The position numbers were made by a program, and so were the translations under genes. A DNA stretch of 64,000 nucleotides from an uncultured Croceitalea sp. (GTDB lineage: Bacteria > Bacteroidota > Bacteroidia > Flavobacteriales > Flavobacteriaceae), in contig CANLWK010000001.1 of NCBI GenBank assembly GCA_947494805.1, positions 434,001 to 498,000 on the forward strand. Reading direction: 5' to 3'. Of the stretch, positions 1-9,125 are shown piece by piece. How positions within the stretch are numbered: position 1 is the stretch's first letter; each line of letters begins with the position of its first letter. The notes below the pieces were generated by a model. The model did not search any database and was not told the DNA's origin. It saw only the letters and a program-made list of their open reading frames with translations.

Positions 1-187
1 GCACAATGCTCATGATACCATAACAGATAAAGACCAAAATACCAAAACCGAGACTTACATAAAACCACATGCGATCATCTGGATTGCCATGCTCAAAAGG
101 ACGTACCACAAAACCGAGAACAAAGACCCATATACTTAAAAAAGCACCCACGAGCGCATGGTATTTTAAAGATGGAATTATGGCCAT
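1..187 (-). CDS. Membrane protein N-terminus, probably LytTR-type regulator or sensor (partial)
   Basis: The reading frame starts with ATG at 187 and runs off the left edge, leaving 62 residues. Two hydrophobic helices (about residues 10-28 and 44-62) flank a short polar loop with RPFEHGNPDD. This two-helix start followed by a cytoplasmic domain resembles membrane-anchored LytTR regulators of flavobacteria, but the effector domain lies outside the window, so the assignment is a guess. Any small inner-membrane protein is possible. Confidence 0.4.
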   Translation of the reverse strand, partial: MAIIPSLKYHALVGAFLSIWVFVLGFVVRPFEHGNPDDRMWFYVSLGFGILVFICYGIMSIV

Positions 188-843
188 TGTTTCTGATCTT
201 TTTTCAAAAATCTTGAAAATTTAGGATTCTACATCGCATATGATGTACATACTTTGTATAAAGGTATAAAATGCCGGCTACACTCTCCATCCCGTGCCAT
301 GGCATGCCCAATGCTGTTGCAAGCCCTAACTAGCTTAGAATCCGTTTTGAATATCCTCGACAATTCTTTTTAGATTCGATTTTAAGTAAACCTATAATAT
401 GTAGGCCCATTGATGGTGGTCGGAGCACGTGATGTGAAATACGAAAAGACCAGTTCTTTGAGTTTTTTTGTAATCTGTGCACCACTTTGTACTTTCAAAA
501 GTAAATGGACATAGGTCATGTATTTCTTTGTTAGAGAAAAGTAAGAGATAAATTAAACCTCTTTAAGCTTCATATCTGAATTCAATTTCGCATCTGCCAG
601 ACTCGACGTCAAAACAAGAGAATAGCCTAGAAATCTTATCTTAAATGACTATCGTTACCAGAATCTAAAGAAGAATGTGATTTTAACAGCTTCAGGCAAA
701 TCTGTTATCGTAAAAACACCAAATTAACATGTTGTTAATCAAACTAATAACTTGGTATTGAACTAAATAAGCGTTGTAGATTTTGACGTCTCAGCTCTTA
801 CTAACCCCACTCACGCCCTATATTGGGGTACGCATGAAATCAC
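188..843. other. Long intergenic region, no convincing gene
   Basis: This 656-base stretch separates the truncated membrane gene from leuA. A 45-codon frame on the minus strand (519 to 382) is open but has no recognisable family and is probably chance or a remnant. A perfect short palindrome lies at 723-739. The island operator (paired TTAA cores nine bases apart) is absent. The region may be a rearrangement scar; nothing else can be supported. Confidence 0.5.
723..739. promoter_or_regulatory. Palindrome upstream of leuA
   Basis: ATTAACA and TGTTAAT form perfect 7-base arms around a 3-base spacer, about 105 bases before the leuA start. The spacing differs from the operator shared by the island, so a different regulator, or chance in AT-rich DNA, is implied. 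Confidence 0.25.
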
Positions 844-2025
844 ATGAACATTATGAATACTGATAAGGTCCAAATTTTTGATACAACTCTAAGGGATGGG
901 GAGCAAGTACCGGGGTGTAAACTAGGTACCGAGCAAAAATTGATCATTGCCGAGCGTCTAGAACTCTTAGGAGTTGATGTTATTGAAGCCGGTTTTCCAA
1001 TTTCAAGTCCTGGCGATTTTAGGTCCGTATCCGAAATTGGTAAGTTGATTAAAAAAGATATCACAATTTGTGGTTTGACACGTGCGGTCAAAAAGGATAT
1101 TGAAGTAGCGGCCGAAGCTTTGAAGTTTGCAAAGAAGCCAAGAATACATACAGGTATAGGTACCTCTGACTCACATATTAAATATAAGTTCAATTCAAGC
1201 AAAGAAACTATTATCGAGAAAGCAGTGGCCGCTGTAACTTATGCAAAAACCTTTGTTGAGGATGTTGAATTTTTTGCTGAAGATGCTGGTAGAACAGACA
1301 ATGAGTTCTTAGCTCAAATTTGCGAGGCATTGATAAAAGTGGGAGTAACGGTTTTAAATATTCCTGATACTACAGGATACTGTTTGCCGGAAGAGTACGG
1401 CGCCAAAATAAAATATCTAAAGGAAAATGTAACAGGTATCCACAAAGTAACACTTTCATGCCATTGTCATAACGATCTTGGTTTGGCAACTGCCAATTCT
1501 ATAGCGGGAGTGGTAAATGGCGCACGACAAATCGAATGTACCATAAATGGCATTGGGGAACGTGCTGGCAATACTTCTCTAGAAGAGGTAGTAATGATCT
1601 TAAGACAACACCCTTCTCTAGGTCTAGACACCGGTATCAATAGTAAATTGTTGTACGACACCAGTCAAATGGTTTCACAAAAAATGGGAATGGACGTTCA
1701 GGCCAATAAGGCAATTATCGGCGCAAACGCTTTTGCCCATAGTTCAGGCATACACCAAGATGGTGTTATTAAAAACAGGGAAACCTATGAAATAATTGAC
1801 CCTTCGGATGTAGGTGTCGAAGAATCTTCTATTGTGCTCACGGCAAGAAGTGGCAGAGCAGCTTTGGCTTATCGGGCTAAGTTGGTAGGGTATGATCTGA
1901 CCAAGCTACAGCTAGATATCGCTTATCAAGAATTTTTAAAATATGCCGACATTAAAAAGGAGGTAAAAGATGTAGATATTCATGGCATTATAACCAATTC
2001 CAATATAACGGTACAACAGGCTTAG
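844..2025 (+). CDS. leuA: 2-isopropylmalate synthase
   Basis: Condenses acetyl-CoA with 2-oxoisovalerate in leucine synthesis. The 393 residues form the DRE-TIM barrel: DTTLRDGEQ at 13-21, the metal-binding HCHND at 207-211, and the family-typical NGIGERAGN at 235-243. The C-terminal allosteric LeuA dimer domain of ~500-residue enzymes is missing, as is usual for short flavobacterial LeuA proteins. The gene stands alone, with no ilv or leuB neighbours, and its upstream region lacks the operator found on the island genes. It is therefore read as background biosynthesis rather than part of the catabolic island. Homologues such as citramalate or homocitrate synthase are less likely given the close match to flavobacterial LeuA. 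Confidence 0.88.
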   Translation: MNIMNTDKVQIFDTTLRDGEQVPGCKLGTEQKLIIAERLELLGVDVIEAGFPISSPGDFRSVSEIGKLIKKDITICGLTRAVKKDIEVAAEALKFAKKPRIHTGIGTSDSHIKYKFNSSKETIIEKAVAAVTYAKTFVEDVEFFAEDAGRTDNEFLAQICEALIKVGVTVLNIPDTTGYCLPEEYGAKIKYLKENVTGIHKVTLSCHCHNDLGLATANSIAGVVNGARQIECTINGIGERAGNTSLEEVVMILRQHPSLGLDTGINSKLLYDTSQMVSQKMGMDVQANKAIIGANAFAHSSGIHQDGVIKNRETYEIIDPSDVGVEESSIVLTARSGRAALAYRAKLVGYDLTKLQLDIAYQEFLKYADIKKEVKDVDIHGIITNSNITVQQA

Positions 2026-2034
2026 GTTTTATAG

Positions 2035-2320
2035 CAAGAAAAGTTGTCCGTTCGCAATACTTCTTATTACCTCCTCCGAAAATCACGATAATGTCTTCAA
2101 TACCGTAGTTTTTGAGTTCTTCGATTACAGAAAGGACAGAAGTTTTATGTCTTGTGCTCAACTAGTAAATACCAAGTATGTGTACATCAATTTCGGCGGC
2201 TTGTTTTGCAGTTTCTTCGAGAGTTGAATATCGACGGCAAAGCTTAAATCGGAGCCACCGATAGCGACAGCTTTTGCACCACCGGCATGGCCATCTTGTC
2301 TTATTTTGGCACTTATAATA
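2035..2320 (-). pseudogene. Decayed cobalamin-binding domain of a methylmalonyl-CoA-mutase-type enzyme
   Basis: Two minus-strand frames together spell the C-terminal B12-binding domain of acyl-CoA mutases. One frame reads SAKIRQDGHAGGAKAVAIGG, containing the DxHxxG cobalamin ligand motif, then FAVDIQLS. A frameshift follows, and the next frame continues ETAKQAAEIDVHILGIY, meets a TAG stop at 2162-2164, and goes on with HKTSVLSVIEELKNYGIEDI and VIFGGG. The order matches the family (DGHDRGAK, then AAENDVHI, then HKTLVPxxIEELKxxGREDI, then GG). Frameshift, stop and missing catalytic barrel make it a pseudogene fragment. It may be the trace of a mutase once adjacent to this locus. Confidence 0.7.
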
Positions 2321-2442
2321 TGAGGGAGCCGACCATCTTGCCCCTCATATTGGGCGGTATGGCCTTTGCCTTTTTAAACTTCTATCGTTTTTTATTTCTT
2401 TTGAACACACTCCTGAAAAACGAATCGTATAGTTCTTTCTAG
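2310..2442 (+). other. Short open frame, possible C-terminal fragment of a membrane protein
   Basis: A plus-strand frame starting about 2320 (MREPTILP...) gives about 40 residues with a hydrophobic stretch (GGMAFAFLNFYRFLFLLNTLL) and ends at a TAG at 2440-2442. It abuts the decayed mutase fragment and looks like another scrap of a larger gene. No family is recognised. Confidence 0.2.
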
Positions 2443-2474
2443 GGTTAAAGGTGCCGAGAACCGGGTTAACCATG

Positions 2475-3485
2475 TTAACTGATTTTCACCAATTGTTTCC
2501 CAACATTTTTATGTTCGAACAACCGATTTAGCGCAATGGGCATGTTTTCAAGTCCTTCAAGCATATCTTCTTGATAAGTCAAAAGACCTTCTTTTATCCA
2601 TTCTACCATTTCTTCTTCTGCCTTCGGAAACTCCTTTTCAAAATCGTAGATAAAAAAACCTTCCATTTTAGAACGTGTAGCACCTACCTTGTGCCAATTC
2701 TTTAAATAGTAATTCGAATTTTCCCTATCCCCATATTGCGAAATGCGGCCACAGAGAACCACTCTAGAGTAGCGTCTCAGCTTAGAAAGGGCAACGTCCA
2801 ATATCTCACCTCCCACATTATCAAAAAACACATCTATTCCATTGGGAAAGAAATGATCAATACGTTCACCTATGTTTTCTTTCTTATAATTTATTGCTCC
2901 GTAGTATCCCAGTTTTTCGGTCAATAGCCTACACTTTTCATCGGTTCCTGCTAGACCTACGGCCTTGGCACCTTTAACATTTGCAAGTTGGGCTACATTC
3001 GAACCGACACCTCCGGCAGCTGCAGAAACCAAGACCTTATCGCCCTTTTTCAATTCTCCCACCTTAAAAAGTCCGAAATAGGATGTAAAGCCGGTCATTC
3101 CCAAGATACCCAAGGCCGTTGAAAAAGAAAGTCCATGCTTATTTACCTTGTACATCATATAGTAGGGGCTACCATCGCAGATCACATATTCTTGCCAACC
3201 GCATTTGCCCTGCACAATATCCCCAACTTGAAAATCGGAATGTCTACTCTCAATTATCTCTCCTACACCTCGGCCCCGCATTGTTTCGCCAAACTTTAGA
3301 GGCTCTTCTATTCCCGCGCCGTCCAACATGTAAAATTTCATAACGGGAGCTACTGACAAGAAAAGAACCTTTATCAGAAACTCTCCTTCTTTAAGAGACG
3401 GTAATTCAACGGTCTCATAATTGAAATCACTTTTCTTAATGAACTCCCCCGGCCGTGCGGCTAAAGTGAGGCGATTGTTTTTCAT
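2475..3485 (-). CDS. Zinc-less MDR-family NADPH-dependent reductase
   Basis: A 336-residue medium-chain reductase of the leukotriene B4 12-hydroxydehydrogenase / curcumin reductase type, which reduces activated C=C bonds with NADPH. The Rossmann motif AAAGGVGS is at 155-162 and FDNVGGE follows near 221-227. No zinc-binding cysteines or histidines are apparent. It is a clear paralogue of the 336-residue enzyme at 13,240 (shared LSVAPVM-like, GRGVG and GW-REY segments). It is transcribed away from the amidohydrolase gene, with a shared four-core operator between them that sits close to its own start. Substrate unknown; reduction of an alpha,beta-unsaturated carbonyl intermediate is likely. Confidence 0.85.
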   Translation of the reverse strand: MKNNRLTLAARPGEFIKKSDFNYETVELPSLKEGEFLIKVLFLSVAPVMKFYMLDGAGIEEPLKFGETMRGRGVGEIIESRHSDFQVGDIVQGKCGWQEYVICDGSPYYMMYKVNKHGLSFSTALGILGMTGFTSYFGLFKVGELKKGDKVLVSAAAGGVGSNVAQLANVKGAKAVGLAGTDEKCRLLTEKLGYYGAINYKKENIGERIDHFFPNGIDVFFDNVGGEILDVALSKLRRYSRVVLCGRISQYGDRENSNYYLKNWHKVGATRSKMEGFFIYDFEKEFPKAEEEMVEWIKEGLLTYQEDMLEGLENMPIALNRLFEHKNVGKQLVKIS

Positions 3486-3502
3486 ACTTCAAATACAACT
3501 AA

Positions 3503-3539
3503 TTAGTTAATAAAGTTAATTATTGAATATATTAACTAT
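3503..3539. promoter_or_regulatory. Island operator A (four TTAA cores)
   Basis: TTAA cores start at 3507, 3516, 3523 (degenerate TTGA) and 3532, giving 9-7-9 spacing. It lies between the divergent MDR gene (start 3485) and amidohydrolase gene (start 3625). Confidence 0.7.
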
Positions 3540-3588
3540 TTTTAAGAAAATGGAACCCCTACAGTATAATTTAAGTGTTTTTAGCAGA

Positions 3589-3618
3589 TTTGTCGAATCT
3601 CAATCTGTACTAATTTAG
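3589..3618 (+). promoter_or_regulatory. Possible Bacteroidota promoter for the amidohydrolase gene
   Basis: TTTG at 3589-3592, an 18-base spacer and TAATTTAG at 3611-3618 come near the -33/-7 consensus (TTTG, about 19 bases, TANNTTTG) with one mismatch. The start codon follows seven bases later, so the transcript would be almost leaderless. Tentative. Confidence 0.3.
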
Positions 3619-3624
3619 TATTCC

Positions 3625-5079
3625 ATGAAGAAATTTGCTCAAATGGCGCCTGTATGCCTCATGGTATTTCTTGCTTCCTGTCAACCTAAAGAGTTTGTTT
3701 TTGAAAATGCTATTTGCATTAAAAACATTAGCACTATAGACCCTACAGATGGTTTAAAAGAAAATCAGACGGTCATTGTCAAAGATGGTAAGATCTTCAA
3801 AATAGCTGACACTTCATCCTTACTATTATCCAAAGAAAACACAATCATAGATGGTAAGGACAAATATTTGATTCCTGGATTGTGGGATGCCCATGTCCAT
3901 TTTGCCTATATCGAGGAACTGGCACCACGTATGTTCGATTTGTTTCTTTCCCATGGTATTACTAGCGTTCGAGATACCGGTGGCAAAGTTGATTTTGTCA
4001 AGAAATGGAAAGACAAAGCCTTAGCGAACCCAACTGATGCCCCTCGTGTACTGATTGCCGGCCCACTGCTGGACGGCAAGCCCCATGTTTATGATGGAAG
4101 CGATGCTGCGCATCCCGAACTTTCGGTGGGTCTTAGTGCTGTTGAAGATGTTACGACCGAGGTGGAAAACTTAGCGGACAAGGGAGTTGATTTCCTAAAG
4201 GCCTATGAAATGCTCACTCTCGAACAATTCAAAAAATTGAACGAACTGGCCAAGGCCAAAGGACTCAAAGTTACAGGTCACGTTCCCTTGAGCATGGATG
4301 TTATCAGCGCATCAAATGCTGGTTTGAACAGCATGGAACACATGCGAAATCTCGATTTATCTTGTGCCTCAAATGCAGATGAGCTGTTGGAACAAAGAAC
4401 AAAAATGCTTGCTGATGGGGCAAATGACCCTGGAGGGAAACTTCGCTCCTCGATTCATACCGCCCAACGTGAGATGGCCTTTAATAATTATGACGATGCA
4501 AGAGCAAATGAAGTGCTCGCCGTTCTTAAAAAGAACGATACTTGGCAAATACCAACTTTGGCCTTGAATACACTTTTTTCAGAAAAATACTTTGCGCGTG
4601 AAGACTATCAGAAAAGTTATGTCTTCCTGCCAGATTCCATTGGCGACTATTGGAAAAAGCGGTCCAACATTTTGAAAGATTATCCAGTTTCAGAATTCAG
4701 GGCGGCATATGACAATTGGAATTTCATGATGGTAAAAAAAATACATGACGCGGGAATTCCAATAATGGCCGGTACAGATACACCCATTGCGTTCTTAACA
4801 CCAGGATATAGTCTTCATGAAGAACTGGCCTCACTGGTAAAAGCGGGACTATCACCTTTGGAAGCCCTGCAAACCGCAACAATCAATCCAGCAAGATATT
4901 TCAATATGGAAGATGAATTGGGTTCCATTAGGGAAAATATGTGGGCTGATTTAGTGATTTTAGAAGCCAATCCCCTAGAGGATATTCATAACACCAAAAA
5001 AATAGAGACCATACTAAAACAGGGCAAAGTCTATGTGGCTAAGGATATGAGAGCTGACCTAAGAATTTTCAGGGATTAG
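3625..5079 (+). CDS. Amidohydrolase-family metal-dependent hydrolase, lipoprotein
   Basis: A 484-residue amidohydrolase. The N-terminus is a lipoprotein signal with lipobox LASC (Cys19), so it is exported and membrane-anchored. Metal-binding features of the amidohydrolase barrel are present: HVH at 90-92, a Lys in FLKAYE near 192, GH at 218-219, EH at 238-239, and AGTDTP near 385 carrying the catalytic Asp. The closest type is the imidazolonepropionase/prolidase-like group, which hydrolyses cyclic or peptide amide bonds. It opens the plus-strand run that continues with cytochrome c and flavoproteins, although the cytochrome gene has its own operator. The exact substrate cannot be read; a cyclic amide fits the neighbourhood. 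Confidence 0.8.
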   Translation: MKKFAQMAPVCLMVFLASCQPKEFVFENAICIKNISTIDPTDGLKENQTVIVKDGKIFKIADTSSLLLSKENTIIDGKDKYLIPGLWDAHVHFAYIEELAPRMFDLFLSHGITSVRDTGGKVDFVKKWKDKALANPTDAPRVLIAGPLLDGKPHVYDGSDAAHPELSVGLSAVEDVTTEVENLADKGVDFLKAYEMLTLEQFKKLNELAKAKGLKVTGHVPLSMDVISASNAGLNSMEHMRNLDLSCASNADELLEQRTKMLADGANDPGGKLRSSIHTAQREMAFNNYDDARANEVLAVLKKNDTWQIPTLALNTLFSEKYFAREDYQKSYVFLPDSIGDYWKKRSNILKDYPVSEFRAAYDNWNFMMVKKIHDAGIPIMAGTDTPIAFLTPGYSLHEELASLVKAGLSPLEALQTATINPARYFNMEDELGSIRENMWADLVILEANPLEDIHNTKKIETILKQGKVYVAKDMRADLRIFRD

Positions 5080-5138
5080 TCCATTTATTGCCCATACTCT
5101 TTAAATTCTTATTCTTTTTTTGGGGAAAGTTCAAAAAT

Positions 5139-5170
5139 TGATTAACTTTATTAATCATTAATAAACTGAA
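5139..5170. promoter_or_regulatory. Island operator B (TTAA cores, perfect dyad)
   Basis: TGATTAA-N5-TTAATCA is a perfect 7-base dyad with TTAA cores at 5142 and 5151. A third core lies at 5158 and a degenerate TGAA at 5167, keeping the 9-7-9 spacing. It sits directly before the cytochrome c gene. Confidence 0.7.
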
Positions 5171-5185
5171 CTATTTGTGAAAATA

Positions 5186-5668
5186 ATGAAAAATGGGTCT
5201 TTTATCGCAGCTTTGCTTTGTTTTCTAATGTTGAATGTATCTTGTGGAGGCAGGGACAAAACAAAGAAAGAAGAACCCGAGCAGGAGTTCAATATTAAAA
5301 AAAACAAAGTTGAAACAAATACCTCCCCTGCGGTCGCAGCCACCATTCCACAATCCGAAAACAAATTGGGTAGACGGGTTTTCCTATTATGTGCGGCCTG
5401 TCATAACGTAGTTAAGGGCGAACCTCATAAAGTGGGACCAAATCTCAACGGAATGTTTGGGAAGAAAGCGGGCATAAAAGAGGGGTTTGTATATTCTGAA
5501 GAACTTAAGAACAAAGGCATTGTTTGGAGCGAGAAAACCATTCGCGAATGGCTTGAAAACCCCGCGAGCTATGTTCCAGGAACAAAAATGGCCTTCGTGG
5601 GCGTAAAAAAGAAAGAACAACAAGATGCCCTAATTACATATCTTAAAGAAGTAACAAAAGAACAATAG
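5186..5668 (+). CDS. Class I cytochrome c, lipoprotein
   Basis: A 160-residue monohaem cytochrome c. The ATG at 5186 is preferred to an in-frame GTG at 5177 because it places a standard lipoprotein signal first (lipobox NVSC, Cys20). A charged linker leads to the haem-binding CAACH at 69-73, then GPNLNGMFG, and the axial Met in PGTKMAF at 135, the usual order for cytochrome c2-like domains. The gene ends 13 bases before an exported amine-oxidase-family flavoprotein. The pair resembles the nicotine system of Pseudomonas, where the flavoenzyme NicA2 passes electrons to cytochrome CycN. The inferred role is electron acceptor for one or more periplasmic flavoproteins of this operon. Confidence 0.88.
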   Translation: MKNGSFIAALLCFLMLNVSCGGRDKTKKEEPEQEFNIKKNKVETNTSPAVAATIPQSENKLGRRVFLLCAACHNVVKGEPHKVGPNLNGMFGKKAGIKEGFVYSEELKNKGIVWSEKTIREWLENPASYVPGTKMAFVGVKKKEQQDALITYLKEVTKEQ

Positions 5669-5681
5669 CAAGAAAATTGTT

Positions 5682-7187
5682 ATGAAAACAAACAGGCGTA
5701 GATTTATTCAAGGACTTGCCGGAGCCTCTGCCGGATTGATTATTCCTTCAAGTTGTGCACCCACAACTGAAAAGGAAACTGCCGAAGCAGAAGCACCGGC
5801 TATCCACTCGAAAAACAAACCAGTTAAATCAAGTCACGATGTAGTGGTGGTTGGAGCTGGTCTTTCAGGTCTTCACGCTGCAATGCTTCTTGAAGAGCAA
5901 GGTCTGGATGTTCAAGTAATCGAAGGTCGGAATCGCCTGGGAGGAAGGGTATACACTCTAAATGATGTGCCTGGCAAGCCAGAAGCTGCGGGTGAATACA
6001 TTGGCGCCAATTATGCCCGTATGGTCAATACCGTTCGGAAATTGGGCCTCGAAATGTATAATCCCGATACCAATAGTGGCGTAAATCGACCTTGGTTATA
6101 CAATATTCAAGGAGAATACATTACAGCCAAAAATTGGGAATCACATAAATTGAATCCGTTGGAAGGTGATGACAGAAGTTTATTACCACATCGTTTTCTT
6201 TCTGCTATTTCCCATCGTGATAACCCTTTACAGGGCAAACCTTTGAATGCATGGTTAGAGCCGGAATTCTATAAATATGATATTCCCCATGACCAATATC
6301 TGCGTTCGAAAGGTATAAATGAAGAAACCATTAAATTGATGAATGTGGTCATCCATGCAGGGGGCATTCACAATACCTCGGCAATGAATGAATTACGACG
6401 TTATCATGTGATGAACTTCAGTGACGGAAAGTTGTCCTTTCCTGACGGAACCAACTGGAAAATGATTAAGGGAGGAAACTCTCTTTTACCCGAGGCCATG
6501 GCCGCAAGTATGAAAAATGAAGTTCAATTGAATAGGACCGTAGTAGGTTTCCGGGAAAAAGATGGTGTTGTAGAAGTAAGCTGTGCCGATGGTAGTGAGT
6601 ATACGGCCAAACATGTGGTTTGTAGTATTCCTATCACAGTACTCAGAAATGTAACTTTTGACCCGGTAGTCAAAGGAATTACCAAAGATGCCATAAACGA
6701 AATGGATTATGGCCTTTCGGTACAGGTACATTTCTTGATTACAGAACCTTTCTGGGAACAAGACGGTATGGACCCAAATATGTGGACAGACGGACCGTTG
6801 GAACGGTTTGCCGTTCGTACCAAACGTGACCCGAATGACCCACATGCCGGTCTTGCATTTATTAACGGGCCGGAGTCCTTAAAATTTCGCTTGATGAGCG
6901 ATGATCAGGTATTCAGCTATGTCGAGAATAAGCTGGCCGAGCTAAGACCATCCACAAAAGGAAAACTCAAACGTATTATGATTCAATCTTGCGAGCGGGA
7001 CATTCATGGTGCAGGTGACTGGGTGTATTGGCAACCTGGCCAAGTGAAAAAATTTGCCAACCATATGCGCAAAAATCACGGTAATATTCATTTCTGTGGA
7101 GAACACACGGCGATTATGGAACGTGGTATGGAGGGGGCGTTTGAATCGGGAGAACGTGCTGCCTTGGATATCATACTTAATACCTGA
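5682..7187 (+). CDS. Exported FAD-dependent amine-oxidase-family flavoprotein
   Basis: 501 residues. The N-terminus has a Tat-like NRRRFIQG and a lipobox PSSC (Cys25), so it should be exported folded and anchored. GAGLSG at 58-63 and NRLGGRV at 84-90 are the FAD-binding motifs of the monoamine oxidase / polyamine oxidase / NicA2 superfamily. The C-terminal FAD-contact segment HFCGEHTA then RGMEGAFESGERAA is intact. It is paralogous to the products at 9,122 and 33,009. It likely oxidises a C-N or activated C-C bond; electrons could go to the adjacent cytochrome c rather than oxygen. Substrate unknown. It is the second gene of the operon starting at 5,186. Confidence 0.88.
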   Translation: MKTNRRRFIQGLAGASAGLIIPSSCAPTTEKETAEAEAPAIHSKNKPVKSSHDVVVVGAGLSGLHAAMLLEEQGLDVQVIEGRNRLGGRVYTLNDVPGKPEAAGEYIGANYARMVNTVRKLGLEMYNPDTNSGVNRPWLYNIQGEYITAKNWESHKLNPLEGDDRSLLPHRFLSAISHRDNPLQGKPLNAWLEPEFYKYDIPHDQYLRSKGINEETIKLMNVVIHAGGIHNTSAMNELRRYHVMNFSDGKLSFPDGTNWKMIKGGNSLLPEAMAASMKNEVQLNRTVVGFREKDGVVEVSCADGSEYTAKHVVCSIPITVLRNVTFDPVVKGITKDAINEMDYGLSVQVHFLITEPFWEQDGMDPNMWTDGPLERFAVRTKRDPNDPHAGLAFINGPESLKFRLMSDDQVFSYVENKLAELRPSTKGKLKRIMIQSCERDIHGAGDWVYWQPGQVKKFANHMRKNHGNIHFCGEHTAIMERGMEGAFESGERAALDIILNT

Positions 7188-7198
7188 TAACACTATTT

Positions 7199-8206
7199 AT
7201 GAAAAAGTTAAGCCTTCTTGTATTGTTGCATATTCCTTTGTTCTTTGCTTTTGCAAGCACTACGGAATCGAAAATTGATGACGGGGATCCCAATGTTAGG
7301 GACCTTGGGGTTTTGACCAATTGGTTTGAAGGTGAATTTGACAATGATGAACAGTTGTGGGTGGAAGCCCGAAAAGATTGGTGGGGCAACCCAGATGAAA
7401 AGCATGGTCGCATACATGCCATACATAAAAGAATCAAAGCAGACAGTATTGGAAAATATGTATTCTACATTGAGGAGTATATGGATGATGACCCTACAAA
7501 AGTTGGTCGCCAACGAATCGTTTCTTTCGAAAGCTTGGGTGACAAACCGGGCATTGTCATGAAACTGTATTTTTTAAGGGATGCCAAAAAGTTTTTGATG
7601 GCTTCTGAAACCCATGATGAAATGTTGGCCAGCGTAACCAAAGAAGCACTTTTTGGATTGGACGGTTGTAATATCATATTTCAACGAAACGGAGACCAAT
7701 ACCATGGGAGCATGGTTGACAGGGCATGCCAATTTGGCGAAGGCGATAAGAAGCGATATTCGGTACATGACATTGTTCTTTCAGAAAATGCTTATTGGCG
7801 TGTTGACCGCACATTTTTAGTGAGTGATAATTCTTTTTATAAGGGGCATCCCAATGCTGAACCGCACAAGATGCGTAAGGTCAAGATTTACAAATGTGAC
7901 GTATCGTTCTACGAGAAAGCTTACTACTTACCAGGAGAAAAAGATAAAAGCTATAAAGACCTAAGGGTACATGATCAGGGGGGCGCGGCATACGTGCTAA
8001 ATCCTGTAGATGGTAAAACCTATTTTGTTCAATTACGTAATAAAGAGTATCCGTTTTACGCTTTGGAAGATTCCGATTTTTTCTTCTTGCGCTTTAAGGA
8101 AAAAGGAACCCAAGCTTCAATAGCTTTAGCTTTCGCTGAACCCAACGCAAAAAAAATTGGTTTTCAAATGAATTGGGCATCCGCAGTATGTGAATGTGAA
8201 GAATAA
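7199..8206 (+). CDS. CpcT/CpeT-like protein, secreted
   Basis: 335 residues with a signal peptide (about 1-20). The pattern of the CpcT/CpeT family is visible: WFEGEFDNDEQ near 42-52, then FYIEEYMDDD, a GRQRIVSF segment, GLDGCNIIFQR, and a Cys after a G-S stretch. In cyanobacteria CpcT/CpeT proteins are calycin-fold bilin lyases or chaperones for phycobiliproteins, which this organism should not have. The family here more likely binds a ligand (perhaps a linear tetrapyrrole) outside the cytoplasm. A C-terminal extension of about 100 residues goes beyond the usual ~200-residue domain. Paralogues lie at 17,511, 21,653 and 39,945. The gene sits between an amine-oxidase-family gene and a DUF1838-like gene. 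Confidence 0.7.
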   Translation: MKKLSLLVLLHIPLFFAFASTTESKIDDGDPNVRDLGVLTNWFEGEFDNDEQLWVEARKDWWGNPDEKHGRIHAIHKRIKADSIGKYVFYIEEYMDDDPTKVGRQRIVSFESLGDKPGIVMKLYFLRDAKKFLMASETHDEMLASVTKEALFGLDGCNIIFQRNGDQYHGSMVDRACQFGEGDKKRYSVHDIVLSENAYWRVDRTFLVSDNSFYKGHPNAEPHKMRKVKIYKCDVSFYEKAYYLPGEKDKSYKDLRVHDQGGAAYVLNPVDGKTYFVQLRNKEYPFYALEDSDFFFLRFKEKGTQASIALAFAEPNAKKIGFQMNWASAVCECEE

Positions 8207-8219
8207 AAACTAAGCCGCC

Positions 8220-9125
8220 ATGAAAAAAAAGAACACTACATTTTCAGTTATTGCAATCGTAGGTGGCCTACTCTTTTTAGCCGGTTGCAATTCGAAGGAT
8301 CAGGCCTCTTCTGAAGAAACCTCTTCAATGGAAGAAGTGCAATTCAAAGAAATCGCATACGACCTTAGCGACCCAAAGGACAAGCTTTTGATTTTTGAAA
8401 AAATTCGAGGAGACCTCTCCGGGAAACTGACTTTCTCTTACTCCGAAGGTCGTGTCTTTGGTATACGAACTGACAAATCTGATAGCTTGAATGTTTTTGG
8501 AAAGGAAGTGTTCCGTTATTCAGGTTGCGGCATGAAAATTATGCGTTTGTTGGACAATGGCAATGTGGAGACCAAATCAAAAGGTTGGTTGCTGTATAGG
8601 GATCCAAAAACTGGGGAATTCTTAAGTGAAATGACCAATCCTTATACAGGTGAAGTTGTTAAAGTTCCGCCATTTCGAGCGGGAATACGAGGCGGAATTA
8701 TGACTCCTGAAGGCCCCGAAATAAATGCCAATTTCACTATGGAAAGTACGGCAATTGGAGCTCCTCTTGACTTGGTATTTACCCAAATAGGAGATAAAAT
8801 GCACATTACCCGTCACGCCTTTACGAAATGGTTCGAGAAAAAATCACAAACCTGGCGTACTGAAATGACACTTGACACCTATGATTTAGATATGAAATAT
8901 TTATATGATAGGTCATATACCCATATTCCCGCGGACTACCACTGGACCAGCCAAACCTCATGGTTGTCACTTTTGAAAATGACCGGAACTCCCGGCCACA
9001 TGATTTGGACATCAAGTGGCAGTACTTTCTTTAACAAGGAAGACTTACCAGCTGATTTCATTGCAGCTACGGAGGCAAAACAACCGGATGTTTTCTCAGA
9101 ACCATTAACATGGGATGAAGAATGA
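8220..9125 (+). CDS. DUF1838-like lipoprotein
   Basis: 301 residues with a lipoprotein signal (LAGC near residues 20-23). It resembles the DUF1838 family: a GxVFGIRT strand near the start, the YRDPKTGEFL turn, a TNPYTGE segment and a late PxDYHW region. It shares the Y-x-DP-x-TGE signature with the products at 19,694 and 47,787. DUF1838 has no assigned function; a beta-rich ligand-binding fold is a guess. Its stop overlaps the next start by four bases (ATGA), so translation with the flavoprotein at 9,122 is probably coupled. Confidence 0.6.
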   Translation: MKKKNTTFSVIAIVGGLLFLAGCNSKDQASSEETSSMEEVQFKEIAYDLSDPKDKLLIFEKIRGDLSGKLTFSYSEGRVFGIRTDKSDSLNVFGKEVFRYSGCGMKIMRLLDNGNVETKSKGWLLYRDPKTGEFLSEMTNPYTGEVVKVPPFRAGIRGGIMTPEGPEINANFTMESTAIGAPLDLVFTQIGDKMHITRHAFTKWFEKKSQTWRTEMTLDTYDLDMKYLYDRSYTHIPADYHWTSQTSWLSLLKMTGTPGHMIWTSSGSTFFNKEDLPADFIAATEAKQPDVFSEPLTWDEE

